64,000 nt of DNA from RGIG9060 sp052173655 (GCA_052173655.1 JBQMYD010000004.1:124001-188000); one strand, 5' to 3'; counted from the stretch's first letter, positions 15,969 to 26,255 are shown. The notes: a model not told the origin generated them from the letters alone. Translations and numbers: made by a program.

Positions 15969-16769
15969 ATGAAAAAGGAATGTATGAAAGAGCAAATAAC
16001 AGAAGGGATAATCAATTCCTCAATTGAAGATGCAAGCCAAACGGATGAACCGGACAAGTTGGAAGGAGCGTTTTTTGACCAAGATTTATCGGATAAAGAT
16101 TTTAAACGAAGCATAAAAACTTTTGTTTTGCGTTCCGGCAGGATGAGTGAAAATCAAAAAGCTGCCTACGAAAATTTTGGAAAAAAGTGGTGTATTCCTT
16201 TTGAAAAAAAAACTCTCAGTTTTTTTGAAATTTTCGGTAATAAAAATCCTGTAGTTATTGAAATAGGCTTCGGTATGGGAAGTGCAACTGCTGTTATCGC
16301 AGAACAAAACCCTGATATCAATTATTTGGGGCTTGAGGTTCATACTCCCGGAGTTGGAAAGCTTTTGAGTTTAATCGAAGAAAAAAATTTACAAAATGTC
16401 TATATAATTGAACATGATGCAATGGAAGTTTTGGAATATATGATCATGGATGACAGTGTAGACGGTTTTCACATTTTTTTTCCTGACCCGTGGCCTAAAA
16501 AAAAGCATCATAAAAGGCGTTTAATCCAAAGACCCAGAACCGATCTTTTGGCAAAAAAACTTGCAAAAGACGGATACATTTACATGGCTACGGATTGGCA
16601 ACCTTACGGAGATTTTGCAATGGAAGAATTTTCTGCAACTGAAGGATTGGAAAACAAATATTCGGATTTTGCACCACATCAAAGCTGGCGGCCGGAAACA
16701 AAGTTTGAACGAAAAGGTTTAAATGCCGAAAGAAAAATTTGTGAACTTTATTTTGTGCGAAAAAAATAG
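15969..16769 (+). CDS. trmB: tRNA (guanine-N7-)-methyltransferase
   Basis: Methylates G46 of tRNAs using S-adenosylmethionine. In the 266-residue protein the SAM-binding motif EIGFGMGSAT is at 98-107, an acidic EHD follows at 148-150, and the family hallmark FPDPWPKKKHHKRR is at 171-184. The core from residue 45 matches normal TrmB length; the first 45 residues are an acidic extension. The ATG at 15969 has only a weak GAGA upstream. A second ATG at 15984 is preceded by AAGGA and would shorten the protein by five residues. It lies directly upstream of ligA with a 15-base gap, suggesting one transcript. Confidence 0.93.
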   Translation: MKKECMKEQITEGIINSSIEDASQTDEPDKLEGAFFDQDLSDKDFKRSIKTFVLRSGRMSENQKAAYENFGKKWCIPFEKKTLSFFEIFGNKNPVVIEIGFGMGSATAVIAEQNPDINYLGLEVHTPGVGKLLSLIEEKNLQNVYIIEHDAMEVLEYMIMDDSVDGFHIFFPDPWPKKKHHKRRLIQRPRTDLLAKKLAKDGYIYMATDWQPYGDFAMEEFSATEGLENKYSDFAPHQSWRPETKFERKGLNAERKICELYFVRKK

Positions 16770-16784
16770 TTATAGGCGGAAAAA

Positions 16785-18770
16785 ATGCACGATTTATTTG
16801 AAGCAAAGCGTATAGAAGAGCTTGAAGCTTTAATACGAAAATATCAAAAATCTTATTACACCGGTATATCAGAAATCGAAGACAGTGAATTTGATAAACT
16901 TTGGGATGAATTAAAGTCTTTAGATCCTGAAAATCCTATTTTACATAAAATCGGTTCAGATATTGAAGAACAATATGCAGATATTTCCGGTTATACTAAA
17001 GGCAATTTTGAAAAAGTAAAACATTTAATTCCTATGGGTAGTCAAGAAAAAGCTGCAGATCCTCAAGCTTTTAACGAATGGGCAAATAAAATGAATTTTT
17101 CCGAATATATCGTTGAGTACAAACTGGACGGTGCAAGTCTTGAACTTCAATACGAAAACGGAATTTTTGTAAGAGGCGTTACCAGGGGGGATGGCATTAT
17201 TGGTGATGACATAACAAAGTCTGTCTTAAAAATGAAAGGTCTTATAAAGGAATTACGTATCAAAACCGAAGATGGACAAGGAGAGCTTTTGCCTTATACC
17301 GGAGGAGTTCGTGGTGAAGTCATAATGAGCCATTTTGTTCATCAAAAATACTTTTCCGATAAAGCCAATTGCAGAAATGCGGCAAACGGTCTTATGAAAA
17401 GGAAAGACGGGGAAGGCGGTGAACATCTTGAGATAGTTTGTTACGATGTTTACTTTAGCGATACCGGTAATCAAAAATATCCTTTTGCAACTGAAATTGA
17501 AAAAATGCACTATCTTGAGAGAATGGGGTTCCAAGTTTCTCCTTTTGTAGTATGTAAAACGGCACAGCAGGTAATAGAATATAGAGCTAAAGTTATGGAA
17601 AACCGCAAGGAAATCCCGTACGACATTGACGGGCTTGTGATAAAGCAACAAAAAATCGATCTTGAAGATGCAGCTCGAAATCGACCTGAAAAACAGATTG
17701 CTTTTAAGTTTAGTTTGGAAGAGGCTGTTAGCATTATCAAAGATGTTGAATGGAGTGAAAGCGGTGCAACGTATACGCCAATTGCAATTTTTGAACCTGT
17801 AGAGCTTGCCGGAACTACGGTAAAAAGGGCAAGTCTTGTAAATCCCAATACCATTCGAGATTTGGGGATAAACATAGGAAGTCATGTTGTCGTTGTAAAA
17901 CGCGGAGAAATTATTCCTAAAATAGAGAGAGTTGTTTCTCAAAAAGAAGAAAATGTCAGCCCGATTATTTTTCCTAGCGTATGTTTTTCATGTGGCACTC
18001 CTATAAAAGATGAAGGAACTCGGCTGTTTTGCCCGAATAAGGATTGCCCAAAGCGAATTCATCACAAAATAGAAAAATGGATAAAAGTTACCGATATTCG
18101 CGATTTTGGCACTGTGCTTATTGAGCGTCTTTTTAAATTAAAACGATTGAAATCCATTAAAGATATTTATGAACTTACTGAAGAAGAACTTGCACGAATT
18201 TTTCTTAATGAAGAAAGTCTTGCAAAAGAAAAAGAATCTTTGGGAGCAAAAAAAGTCATTGCTTCAATAAAAAGTCATACACAAATGGATTTAAGTACTT
18301 TTCTTGCAGGTTTTGACATTGAAGGAATGGGAGAAGTTCAAATGGAAAAACTTGTTGAAAGTGGCTTTGATACTTTAGAAAAAATTTTTAATGCTAAAAA
18401 ATCTGAAATAGCATGTGTAAATGGCTTTGCAGACATTAGTGCAGATTGCTTTGTTCAAGGTATAAAAGAAAATCGTGAAGAAATGCGTTTTCTGGTTGAA
18501 AGCGGTATAATAAAAATAAAATCAAAAAAACAAGGAATTTTTGCCGGAAAGAGTTTTTGTTTTACCGGAGAACTTTTTACAATGAAAAGGCAGGACGCTG
18601 AATTGCTTGTAAAAAATCTTGGAGGTACGGTCAAATCTTCTGTGGTAAGGGATTTGAGCTATCTTGTTACAAATGATTCAAAATCAGGTTCTTCAAAAAA
18701 TAAAAAAGCTCAAGAATTTGGGATAAAAATCATTGACGAAAAAACTTTTCTTTTTCTTGCAGGAAAATAA
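16785..18770 (+). CDS. ligA: NAD-dependent DNA ligase
   Basis: Seals nicks during replication and repair, using NAD as adenylate donor. The 661 residues are close to the usual 670. In order: the Ia domain; the adenylation domain with KLDG and nucleophile Lys113; an OB domain around 310-395; a four-cysteine zinc finger (CFSCG then CPNKDC) near 400-422; helix-hairpin-helix motifs around 430-560; and a C-terminal BRCT domain beginning near KQGIFAGKSFCFTGE. The ATG follows GGCGG. The last 41 bases overlap the convergent M23 peptidase gene. Confidence 0.97.
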   Translation: MHDLFEAKRIEELEALIRKYQKSYYTGISEIEDSEFDKLWDELKSLDPENPILHKIGSDIEEQYADISGYTKGNFEKVKHLIPMGSQEKAADPQAFNEWANKMNFSEYIVEYKLDGASLELQYENGIFVRGVTRGDGIIGDDITKSVLKMKGLIKELRIKTEDGQGELLPYTGGVRGEVIMSHFVHQKYFSDKANCRNAANGLMKRKDGEGGEHLEIVCYDVYFSDTGNQKYPFATEIEKMHYLERMGFQVSPFVVCKTAQQVIEYRAKVMENRKEIPYDIDGLVIKQQKIDLEDAARNRPEKQIAFKFSLEEAVSIIKDVEWSESGATYTPIAIFEPVELAGTTVKRASLVNPNTIRDLGINIGSHVVVVKRGEIIPKIERVVSQKEENVSPIIFPSVCFSCGTPIKDEGTRLFCPNKDCPKRIHHKIEKWIKVTDIRDFGTVLIERLFKLKRLKSIKDIYELTEEELARIFLNEESLAKEKESLGAKKVIASIKSHTQMDLSTFLAGFDIEGMGEVQMEKLVESGFDTLEKIFNAKKSEIACVNGFADISADCFVQGIKENREEMRFLVESGIIKIKSKKQGIFAGKSFCFTGELFTMKRQDAELLVKNLGGTVKSSVVRDLSYLVTNDSKSGSSKNKKAQEFGIKIIDEKTFLFLAGK

Positions 18771-19767
18771 TGGGATAGGTTTGTACAAACCAGTCAGGAT
18801 CTACAGCTTCGCTATTTAAACGCATTTCCCAATGCAAATGAGGCCCTGTAGCAAGTCCTGTGCAACCGGAATTACCGATAAGTTGTCCTTTTTTTACAAT
18901 ATCTCCGTATTTTACATTTAACTTGTCCAAGTGATAGTAAAGACTGTAAAGTCCGGGCAGATGTTCTATGCATATTGACCATCCGGTAGAAATTCTGTTT
19001 TCAGCCATAACAACTTTTCCATTGCTACAAGAATATACGTTTGTTCCTACAGGAACTCCATAATCTATTCCGTAGTGCAGGTTTGTAACTTTTTTTTTGT
19101 TCACATAGATAAAAGTCCGCCTATCACCAAAAAAACTTGTTCTTCTGTTACATACGAGGGGCTCTGAAAATTCTTCCAATTTTTTTGTTTTATAAGCATC
19201 AAAATTTTTGTTTTCAAGAATTTTATTAAGTTTTTTTATTTGTTCTGAACGTTCGTTTGATATATCGCTTTTTATAGCAGTGTTCTTTGCGTTTAAAGGA
19301 ATTTCTTCCGATACGAATGTTCGACTGTTATAGTTTATTGGCAGAGTAAAAGAATTTTTCTCTTTATCGGCAATCGAATATTCAACGGTTATTGCATAAA
19401 AATCTTTTTCAAGATACGTTGAAGTCGGGACGGCAGAAACGACTATACAAGAATTTTTCCCGCATTTTTCATCCATGCAAAAAAGTTCCGATTGTTTTAA
19501 GCATTTTTCTGTTTCTTTGTTTATTAGCTGTAATGTTCCGCTTACCGCTGTTTTTGTATTGCGAATATCTTTTTTTGTAATAAACCCGTTATTGAATATA
19601 AACAAGGCTTGAATAAAAATAGGATCTCCTGCTCTGATATCACGGTTATAAACCATATGTATGGAGTAATTTTTTCCATTGTATTCTGCCGTGGCGGCAT
19701 TTGCTTTCGGTAATGAAACTATAAAAAAGGTTAATATTGAAAACAAAAAAAATTTATTTAATTTCAT
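18730..19767 (-). CDS. Exported M23-family metallopeptidase
   Basis: Probable zinc endopeptidase acting on peptidoglycan cross-links or stem peptides in the periplasm. The 345-residue protein has a signal peptide ending KANA at residue 24, an N-terminal beta-rich domain of about 190 residues, and a C-terminal M23 domain. All zinc and catalytic residues are present: HYGID (His231, Asp235), the LYYHL strand, and GPHLHWE (His310, His312). It starts with an ATG that overlaps the 3' end of recJ by 14 bases, so it is the last gene of the recJ transcript. Its stop lies within the convergent ligA. Confidence 0.88.
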   Translation of the reverse strand: MKLNKFFLFSILTFFIVSLPKANAATAEYNGKNYSIHMVYNRDIRAGDPIFIQALFIFNNGFITKKDIRNTKTAVSGTLQLINKETEKCLKQSELFCMDEKCGKNSCIVVSAVPTSTYLEKDFYAITVEYSIADKEKNSFTLPINYNSRTFVSEEIPLNAKNTAIKSDISNERSEQIKKLNKILENKNFDAYKTKKLEEFSEPLVCNRRTSFFGDRRTFIYVNKKKVTNLHYGIDYGVPVGTNVYSCSNGKVVMAENRISTGWSICIEHLPGLYSLYYHLDKLNVKYGDIVKKGQLIGNSGCTGLATGPHLHWEMRLNSEAVDPDWFVQTYPIIFLQEKEKFFRQ

Positions 19768-21901
19768 GTTCTTTGTATCTTGCTATGTCTTTTATTACCA
19801 GTTGAAGATTTTCCATGCCATTAAAAATATTGGTTTCCATGTTGTAAATTACATCCACCATGTCGCCGGTTGTAAAGTCTTTATTGTATTTTTCCGAAGA
19901 ATTCCAATATATTGCAGGCCATTTTGTTCCTCCTATATCTAAAGTCAGTTTTAGGTGCGAAGAACCGTTTTTACCAAGCATATCCGTATTTGTAATTTTT
20001 ACGTTTCGTGTTAAAAAGTTTAATTCCGAATTTTGATTTCCGTAAGGTTCAAATTGTTCTATTATGCCCAGAATATCTTTATTTACATAGTTTGCAGGTA
20101 GTTCTGCCGAAATTTCAATAATTTCGTCTGCACTTTCAAAATTATCAAATTCAATCAAAGCTGATAAGTTTTTTAGTCTTGCAAGAAAATCCGGTATGCG
20201 TGATTTTTCCAAAGAGAACCCCCCTGCAAAATCGTGTCCTCCGTATTTTAAAAACAAATCGGAACATTGATTCATAAGATTTAGAATATTGTATCCCCTT
20301 GCTGATCGTGCAGAACCGACTGCATTTTCATTTACTTCTGTAATTATAATGCTTGGAACTTTGTAAGAACTTACCAATTTGGATGCCACAATTCCGGTAA
20401 CACCTCTGTTGACCCTGTTGTCGTATACTACACATAAATTATTATTGTGTTCTGCCAATGAGTTAAAACTGTTTTCAAAAACGTTTTTTAAAGCTTCTGA
20501 ACCTAGATTTTTTCTTTGCTTGTTTAACTCGATAATAGCTCTTGCAACATTATTTCTTTCTACAGGATCTTGAACTGTAAAAAGTTTTAATGCAGTTTCC
20601 GGTTCTCCCATTCTTCCTGTAGCATTAAGGCATGGAACTATAGTCCAACCAAGATCTTTACTTGTAATTTTTTTTCCCAGTAAATTAAGATTTGCAAAAA
20701 GTTCTTGAAGTCCGGGGCGAATTTTTCCGCTGTTAAAACTTATTAGCCCTTGTTTTACAAGAATTCGATTTTCGTTTTGGAGTGGCATAATATCTGCAAT
20801 TGCTGCAAGTGCAACAAGCTGTAGATCAAATTGATTTTGTTCTTCGGTTGCCTTGTAAACGCTGTTCATTACATAAGTTATGAAAATATTAAAAAAACCT
20901 TCCAATTCTGTTCGCAGATTTTCGTTGTATCTGGCAAGTTTTGAAAGATCTTTTAATCGTAAAAGTGAAAAATTTGAAATACTTGGAATTACTTTTGAAA
21001 TTTCTGGACGTATGTCCATTAAGTTGAATTCAACTCCTTTTCCAAAAATATTATTCAACATTTTTTGTTGTAATTGTTTATCCCAGACGTAAATTTGCTG
21101 TCCTGTTAAAAACGGGATTAGTCTTGTTTGCCTGATATCTATTAGTCCCGGAGATACGGTTTCAACAAGTCTGTCTTTTTCACTCATGTTAATCACTTTT
21201 ATGCATTCTACGATGTAAGCCTCGTTAATCGGGCGTACATTCATCAGACAAATTTCTTGCTTATACATTTCGCACTGAGCAAAACGTAATGCTTGAACCA
21301 ACTTGTAACTTACGGTACAGCCTGAAATATCTTTGTAAGGATAACCGGAATTTTGGAGTTTTGGATTAAGAATTATCGTGTTTTGAGGTAATTCTTCCGG
21401 CGGATTATGATGATCTGTTACGATTACTGAAATAAATTTTTCATTTGCATATAAAATTTCATCTTTATTAGAAATACCGCAGTCTACTGTTATGATAAGA
21501 GTTCCGCCTTTTGAGGCAAAATCATCGATAGCTTCAAAAGATAGTCCGTAGCTTTCGTCATTTGAAGGAACTTTATATGAAACATCCAGTCCCATGCTTT
21601 TTAGACACTCATATAAAATGATTGTGCTTGTAATTCCGTCTACATCTCTATCTCCGAAAACCAGTACTTTTTCGCCTTCTTGAACGGCGTCAAGAATTCT
21701 ATCAACAGCGTCTTCCATTTGTTCAAACAGAAAGGGATTGTGCAAAAATCTAAGGTCATTTTCCATGTAGTAAAGAATATCTTTTCCGTGTGTAATACCT
21801 CTGCGTGCAAGTATGCTTGCTGTAATCAAATTGCAATCATATCTTGTACTTATTTCTTTTATAACTTCTTTTGCAACATCTTTTTTTTTCCAAACAGCCA
21901 C
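19754..21901 (-). CDS. recJ: Single-stranded-DNA-specific exonuclease RecJ
   Basis: 5'-3' exonuclease of recombination and mismatch repair in the cytoplasm. The DHH phosphoesterase core is intact: FGDRDVDG with Asp84/86/88, ITVDCGIS near 137-144 and VTDHH at 161-165. The DHHA1 region shows KYGGHDFAGGFSL, and an OB domain closes the protein. At 715 residues it is longer than the usual 560-600. The extra length is an insertion between about 215 and 360, just before the conserved AAIADIMPL strand. It lies ten bases downstream of the nucleoside phosphorylase gene on the same strand. Confidence 0.93.
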   Translation of the reverse strand: MAVWKKKDVAKEVIKEISTRYDCNLITASILARRGITHGKDILYYMENDLRFLHNPFLFEQMEDAVDRILDAVQEGEKVLVFGDRDVDGITSTIILYECLKSMGLDVSYKVPSNDESYGLSFEAIDDFASKGGTLIITVDCGISNKDEILYANEKFISVIVTDHHNPPEELPQNTIILNPKLQNSGYPYKDISGCTVSYKLVQALRFAQCEMYKQEICLMNVRPINEAYIVECIKVINMSEKDRLVETVSPGLIDIRQTRLIPFLTGQQIYVWDKQLQQKMLNNIFGKGVEFNLMDIRPEISKVIPSISNFSLLRLKDLSKLARYNENLRTELEGFFNIFITYVMNSVYKATEEQNQFDLQLVALAAIADIMPLQNENRILVKQGLISFNSGKIRPGLQELFANLNLLGKKITSKDLGWTIVPCLNATGRMGEPETALKLFTVQDPVERNNVARAIIELNKQRKNLGSEALKNVFENSFNSLAEHNNNLCVVYDNRVNRGVTGIVASKLVSSYKVPSIIITEVNENAVGSARSARGYNILNLMNQCSDLFLKYGGHDFAGGFSLEKSRIPDFLARLKNLSALIEFDNFESADEIIEISAELPANYVNKDILGIIEQFEPYGNQNSELNFLTRNVKITNTDMLGKNGSSHLKLTLDIGGTKWPAIYWNSSEKYNKDFTTGDMVDVIYNMETNIFNGMENLQLVIKDIARYKEHEIK

Positions 21902-21911
21902 TTATAATTCC

Positions 21912-23228
21912 TTAAATTTCTTTCTCTATGAGGGGATTTTTTTGCACAGGTTCTTCAAAATAAGTAACGGCATTTTTTAGCAAAGGCAAGGCATCTAAAA
22001 AGCATTCCTCATTTTTGCCAAACACTTCCATTATTGTGTCGCCTTTTTTTATCAAATCTCCTTCGGTATTGTATAGAATAAAGCCGCTTTCTGCAAAGAC
22101 CTTTTCTTCGGTTTTATTGCGACCTACACCCAGATTTACTCCGGCAAGTCCGCATTTAAATGCATCTATTTTTATGTATCCGTCCTGTTCCGCTTTGAGT
22201 GTTTTGCAAAATTTGCTACGCCTTATATTTCTATCTTTTAATAATTTTCTTACATTACCACCTTGAAGCTCAATATTTTTAAGGAAGAGTTCCATTGCTT
22301 TGCCTGTTTTTACCGCTTCTTGACATTTTTTTAAAGCTTCAGTTTTTGACAGCCCCTGATTTGCGTTTGTAAGCATCAAAGCTCCCAATTCATATGTAAG
22401 TTCGGTTGTATCTTTAGGACCTTTTCCTTCAAGAATATCCATAGTTTCTTCTATTTCAAGAAAATTTCCGACTTTTAATCCAAGAGGAGTATTCATATTT
22501 GTTATCAAAGCGTTTGCTTTCTTTCCCATTACCTTTGCAGTGTTTACAAGACTTTTTGCCAAATCAAAGGCAGACTCTTTTGTTTTCATAAAAGCTCCGC
22601 TACCGTATTTTACGTCAAAGACAAGACTGTCTGCTCCTTCTGCAATTTTTTTGGAAAGAATGCTTGCTGTTATTAACGGTATTGATTCTACGGTTCCGGT
22701 TACATCTCGGAGGGCGTAAAGCAATCTGTCGGAAGGTACTATTTTTTTTGTTTGCCCGATCATGGCAAATCCGCATTTTTGGATTATGTCTATGAATTGT
22801 GCTTTTTCAAGGTTTACATTAAAGCCGTCGATAGACTCAAGTTTATCAAGGGTTCCGCCTGTGTGCCCAAGAGCTCTCCCACTCATCATGGGAACTTTTA
22901 CTCCGTTTGCAGCAACAATCGGTGCAAGAGGTAAAGAAATTTTATCTCCGACTCCACCTGTTGAATGTTTATCTACAAAAGGGCCTTTGTACGGACTTAA
23001 ATCTATTATTTCTCCCGAATGGAGCATACATTCTGTATAATCCGCAGTTTCCTGAAAATTCATTCCGTTAAAGTACACAGCCATTAACCATGCAGAAAGT
23101 TGGTAATCAGGTATTTGTCCGTTTACATAATTTTCGATGAGAAATTTTATTTCATCTTTAGAAAGAGGTTGCCCTTCAGGTTCAAGAATAGAACCACGTT
23201 TTTTCATAATAATATCTACCGCACGCAT
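21912..23228 (-). CDS. Pyrimidine-nucleoside (thymidine) phosphorylase
   Basis: Phosphorolysis of thymidine, deoxyuridine or uridine to base plus (deoxy)ribose-1-phosphate for salvage. The 438 residues match the family length. The active-site loop KHSTGGVGDK lies near 84-93, and the signature SGRALGHTGGTLDKLES follows near 115. The C-terminal alpha/beta domain is complete. DeoA-type and Pdp-type specificity cannot be separated by eye. It sits between a large envelope protein (27-base gap upstream) and recJ in what looks like one minus-strand transcript. Confidence 0.92.
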   Translation of the reverse strand: MRAVDIIMKKRGSILEPEGQPLSKDEIKFLIENYVNGQIPDYQLSAWLMAVYFNGMNFQETADYTECMLHSGEIIDLSPYKGPFVDKHSTGGVGDKISLPLAPIVAANGVKVPMMSGRALGHTGGTLDKLESIDGFNVNLEKAQFIDIIQKCGFAMIGQTKKIVPSDRLLYALRDVTGTVESIPLITASILSKKIAEGADSLVFDVKYGSGAFMKTKESAFDLAKSLVNTAKVMGKKANALITNMNTPLGLKVGNFLEIEETMDILEGKGPKDTTELTYELGALMLTNANQGLSKTEALKKCQEAVKTGKAMELFLKNIELQGGNVRKLLKDRNIRRSKFCKTLKAEQDGYIKIDAFKCGLAGVNLGVGRNKTEEKVFAESGFILYNTEGDLIKKGDTIMEVFGKNEECFLDALPLLKNAVTYFEEPVQKNPLIEKEI

Positions 23229-23255
23229 AAAAAACTCCCAATTAAATTTTTATTT

Positions 23256-26255
23256 TCAGATTTTCATTTCAAGTCCAATGTTATAAAGAATATCATTAGC
23301 ATTGTAAATTCCGAATATTATTTCCCCAAAACAATTCCCCCTGAATTTTCCCGAAAGCCCTCCAAAGTTTGTGCTTAATCCCAATTCAAATCTTATGCCA
23401 CCGTAAAAACAGTCTGTACTTTGCAAAATGCCCGTGCAATAATCTTTGATAAATGCAAGATGATATGTTTTTACTGACATAAAAGAATCGTAAATGAATT
23501 CATAACCGGTAAGTGAAATTTTAAAGTTATCTAAGTAAAGTACTTGTATTACCGGAATTGCTTTTTGAACTTCCATCGCAAATAAAATTAATTCCGCATA
23601 ACCTGAAAAAATTAGTTGATTTTCGGAAAATTTATTTTTTATGTTGTTAATCGAAATTTGATTTCCAAAAGCCCTGTCATAATTAAACGGGAATAAACTG
23701 AAAATAAATTTTATTGGCAAATCATATGTTAGAATATTCGACAATGGTGCATTTTTTGCAAAACCCGGCAGATAAAAAGCCAATTCAAAACCTTGTTCAA
23801 AGCAGTTTCGTGTAACTTCAAAATCTTGCGGAGTTCTTTGATTTAAAACATAATAAAAACTTGTACAAAATGAAAATCCTGCTTTTTTGTAATGTCCGTT
23901 TCCTGTTCTTTTTATAAAAGCGTAAGTTAAAAATAATTGATCATGATGATATAAATAATTTCTGTTATCCAAAGATTGTGCCTGTCCGGGTATTATCCAT
24001 TGAAAAATTTTTTGATCCGGATCTTTTTGATTTTTTATATCTTTTTCAAAGAGAGTTACAAAAGCTGTTTTTCTTCCATAAATAATTTGGCTTTCGCCTT
24101 TTATTTCAAAACTATGACCATGTGTTAAAGGCAGATACGAATCTATAATCAATTTTGCTTCCGTTTGCTTCCAACCTCGTAAATCAAATTCGTTTGAGGA
24201 TTTTGCTTCGTATTTAAAAACTTCGGTATCGGTACCGCCCTTGTATTGAGCTTGTACGATAAACGAATTGGTAGTGATTCCGTATCCTGCAAAGATATTA
24301 AATTTTCCATCTGTCCACGGAGAAGAAGCAAAAAGTGAAATTCCAAACGGATTATAGTAGGTTACATCGTATTCTGTAAGGTGGGTTTCAGAAGATGCAA
24401 AACTGAAAGGAATAAATAAAAAGCGTCTGTAAAAATCAGCTCCTATATATTTTTTTGAATTTTCGTTCAAAACTTTAACTTCGTTTTTAAAAACATCTGC
24501 AACAAGTTCATTTTTTCCGGCAGGTAACGGTTTTTGAGCCTTTATCGTTTTTAAATTACGAATATTTTGTTCAAACAGTAAATTCTTAGCATAAAAATAT
24601 CCTGTATAAACGTAAGAATTTTCTTGCAACATCACAGGAAAAAAAATTCCGCCGGAATAATCCGAATTGTCCAGCATAAATTCCGTGCTTTTAGTATCAA
24701 AATAGCCGAAACGCGGCATAGAATCTTTTTGTGTCCAAGAAAAGCATATCTTTCCATCGCTGTAATTCAATTGCCTAATACACATTTTTTCCAACGGAGC
24801 ATTGTATTTTTTTATTAAATTTCCGTCAGAGTCTGCAATGCATATCGAGTATTTCATGTTTTCTCTAAGAGTGCAAACGAAAGTTCCGTCTTCTCCTGCA
24901 CTGTAATTCGATGGATATATGCAATATGGATGATCAATTCTTACTCTGCTTTCAATTTCTATGATATTTTGATTTTTTTCATCCAAAATAAAATCATAAA
25001 TTTGACTTGTGTATTGTTGGTTTTTATATAACTTGCAGACCAGTTTGTATTTTTCCTTATCCATGAAAATTGCAGTTTCATATAAACCGCTTTCTTTCAT
25101 TCCAAACCATTTTTTTGTTTCCGTATTGAAAATATCTACTGATTTTTTGCCGGAAGCCTGAAGATTTGAATCGTAACCGACTGCTATAAATTTTCCGTCG
25201 TTGCTTACACTTATTTCGCAGATGCCCTCCATCGTAAAAAGTTTTGAAGTTTTTGATATATCAAGTTTTTTTTGCTCGTTTTTGTTTTTTTCCGAAATCG
25301 TAATAAATGGAACAAAAAAAACAGATTTACTCATAACATCGATATAATAAATTCCCAAATCGCTTTTCTGTAGGCTATAATAACGTTTTGTAATGTTATC
25401 ATTTTCCAATTCACGAGCAGGATTTTTTTCCGTTTTATATTCCAACGTTTTTGAAAAAGCAAGCCATTCTTCATTCAGTTTCAGTTTGTAAACATTAAAA
25501 AATGCAAGCCTGACGGAAATTGTTCTGGAGTTTACTAATTTAAAAAAGAATTGTTTGTATTTTTCTTGTCCGTATTTTTCAATTAAATATTTTGTAAAAA
25601 GAGTGTTAAATGGCAGATAAGTGTCTTGGGGATAAACATCTTTAGGGCCTTGTACATCGCTGAATTTTGGAAACTTATTTTCAATTACGGATTGTTTTAC
25701 GATATGTTTAAAATATTCGTCATTTAACAAACCTTCGCCATTGTAGCTTTCGCTTAATATTGACGGCCCCTTTTCGATGCCCGGTGTGATCCACAAAAAA
25801 CCTAAATCAAAGCCCCAAAAACTCCAAAATTTATCCCACATTGTGCGTATAAATACAAGTGAAATTTCGTGTCTGAACTTTGAAAGAAAGTCATTGCTAA
25901 AAACTGCATAATCTTTAGGTTCTGCAGTATCGTACATTACCATGTGTTTATACGGCAGTCCGTCAAAATATGATTTATAATGTTGGACTGTAGGGCAGAT
26001 TACAAGTGGGAGATTTACGTGAGGTACCCAGCCGTAACTTGTAGCAACTTCTTCATAAATTTTATCTGCATTATAAAAAAGCAATGAAGCTGAAATTGAA
26101 GATTCTTCCGGATAAATGATTTCAAAATATTTTGTTTTGACTGTTTTTATGGAATTTGCTTCCATCATTTTTCCGTCATAAGCAAAGATGCCAAAACATA
26201 AAAGAGAAAGTATAATTATAAAAAAAAACTTTGGAATTCTAACGGGGATTTTAAT
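23256..26255 (-). CDS. Exported protein: inactive peptidase-MA-like domain, beta-propeller and C-terminal barrel; probable AUU start
   Basis: The first ATG (26168) leaves no signal peptide, but the frame is open upstream and encodes one: from ATT 26255-26253 the product begins with KIPVRIPK and FFFIIILSLLCFGIFA. GAGGAA lies six bases before the ATT, and the ATT overlaps the upstream stop codon by one base. This gives 999 residues. The first 240 mature residues resemble a gluzincin (peptidase MA) fold, with RHEISLVF where HExxH would be, so the second zinc histidine is missing. The middle has TolB/WD-like propeller strands. The last 400 alternate like an outer-membrane barrel. I infer an envelope protein without peptidase activity. 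Confidence 0.65.
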   Translation of the reverse strand: MKIPVRIPKFFFIIILSLLCFGIFAYDGKMMEANSIKTVKTKYFEIIYPEESSISASLLFYNADKIYEEVATSYGWVPHVNLPLVICPTVQHYKSYFDGLPYKHMVMYDTAEPKDYAVFSNDFLSKFRHEISLVFIRTMWDKFWSFWGFDLGFLWITPGIEKGPSILSESYNGEGLLNDEYFKHIVKQSVIENKFPKFSDVQGPKDVYPQDTYLPFNTLFTKYLIEKYGQEKYKQFFFKLVNSRTISVRLAFFNVYKLKLNEEWLAFSKTLEYKTEKNPARELENDNITKRYYSLQKSDLGIYYIDVMSKSVFFVPFITISEKNKNEQKKLDISKTSKLFTMEGICEISVSNDGKFIAVGYDSNLQASGKKSVDIFNTETKKWFGMKESGLYETAIFMDKEKYKLVCKLYKNQQYTSQIYDFILDEKNQNIIEIESRVRIDHPYCIYPSNYSAGEDGTFVCTLRENMKYSICIADSDGNLIKKYNAPLEKMCIRQLNYSDGKICFSWTQKDSMPRFGYFDTKSTEFMLDNSDYSGGIFFPVMLQENSYVYTGYFYAKNLLFEQNIRNLKTIKAQKPLPAGKNELVADVFKNEVKVLNENSKKYIGADFYRRFLFIPFSFASSETHLTEYDVTYYNPFGISLFASSPWTDGKFNIFAGYGITTNSFIVQAQYKGGTDTEVFKYEAKSSNEFDLRGWKQTEAKLIIDSYLPLTHGHSFEIKGESQIIYGRKTAFVTLFEKDIKNQKDPDQKIFQWIIPGQAQSLDNRNYLYHHDQLFLTYAFIKRTGNGHYKKAGFSFCTSFYYVLNQRTPQDFEVTRNCFEQGFELAFYLPGFAKNAPLSNILTYDLPIKFIFSLFPFNYDRAFGNQISINNIKNKFSENQLIFSGYAELILFAMEVQKAIPVIQVLYLDNFKISLTGYEFIYDSFMSVKTYHLAFIKDYCTGILQSTDCFYGGIRFELGLSTNFGGLSGKFRGNCFGEIIFGIYNANDILYNIGLEMKI

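Noticed and set aside
17253..17942. 229-codon minus-strand open frame
   Set aside because: Antisense to ligA, whose motifs are fully conserved here; low-complexity Phe/Ser/Asn composition.
18730..18770. 41-base convergent overlap of ligA and the M23 gene as evidence of a wrong stop
   Set aside because: Both C-termini look natural (BRCT end and M23 tail), so the overlap is simply compact packing.
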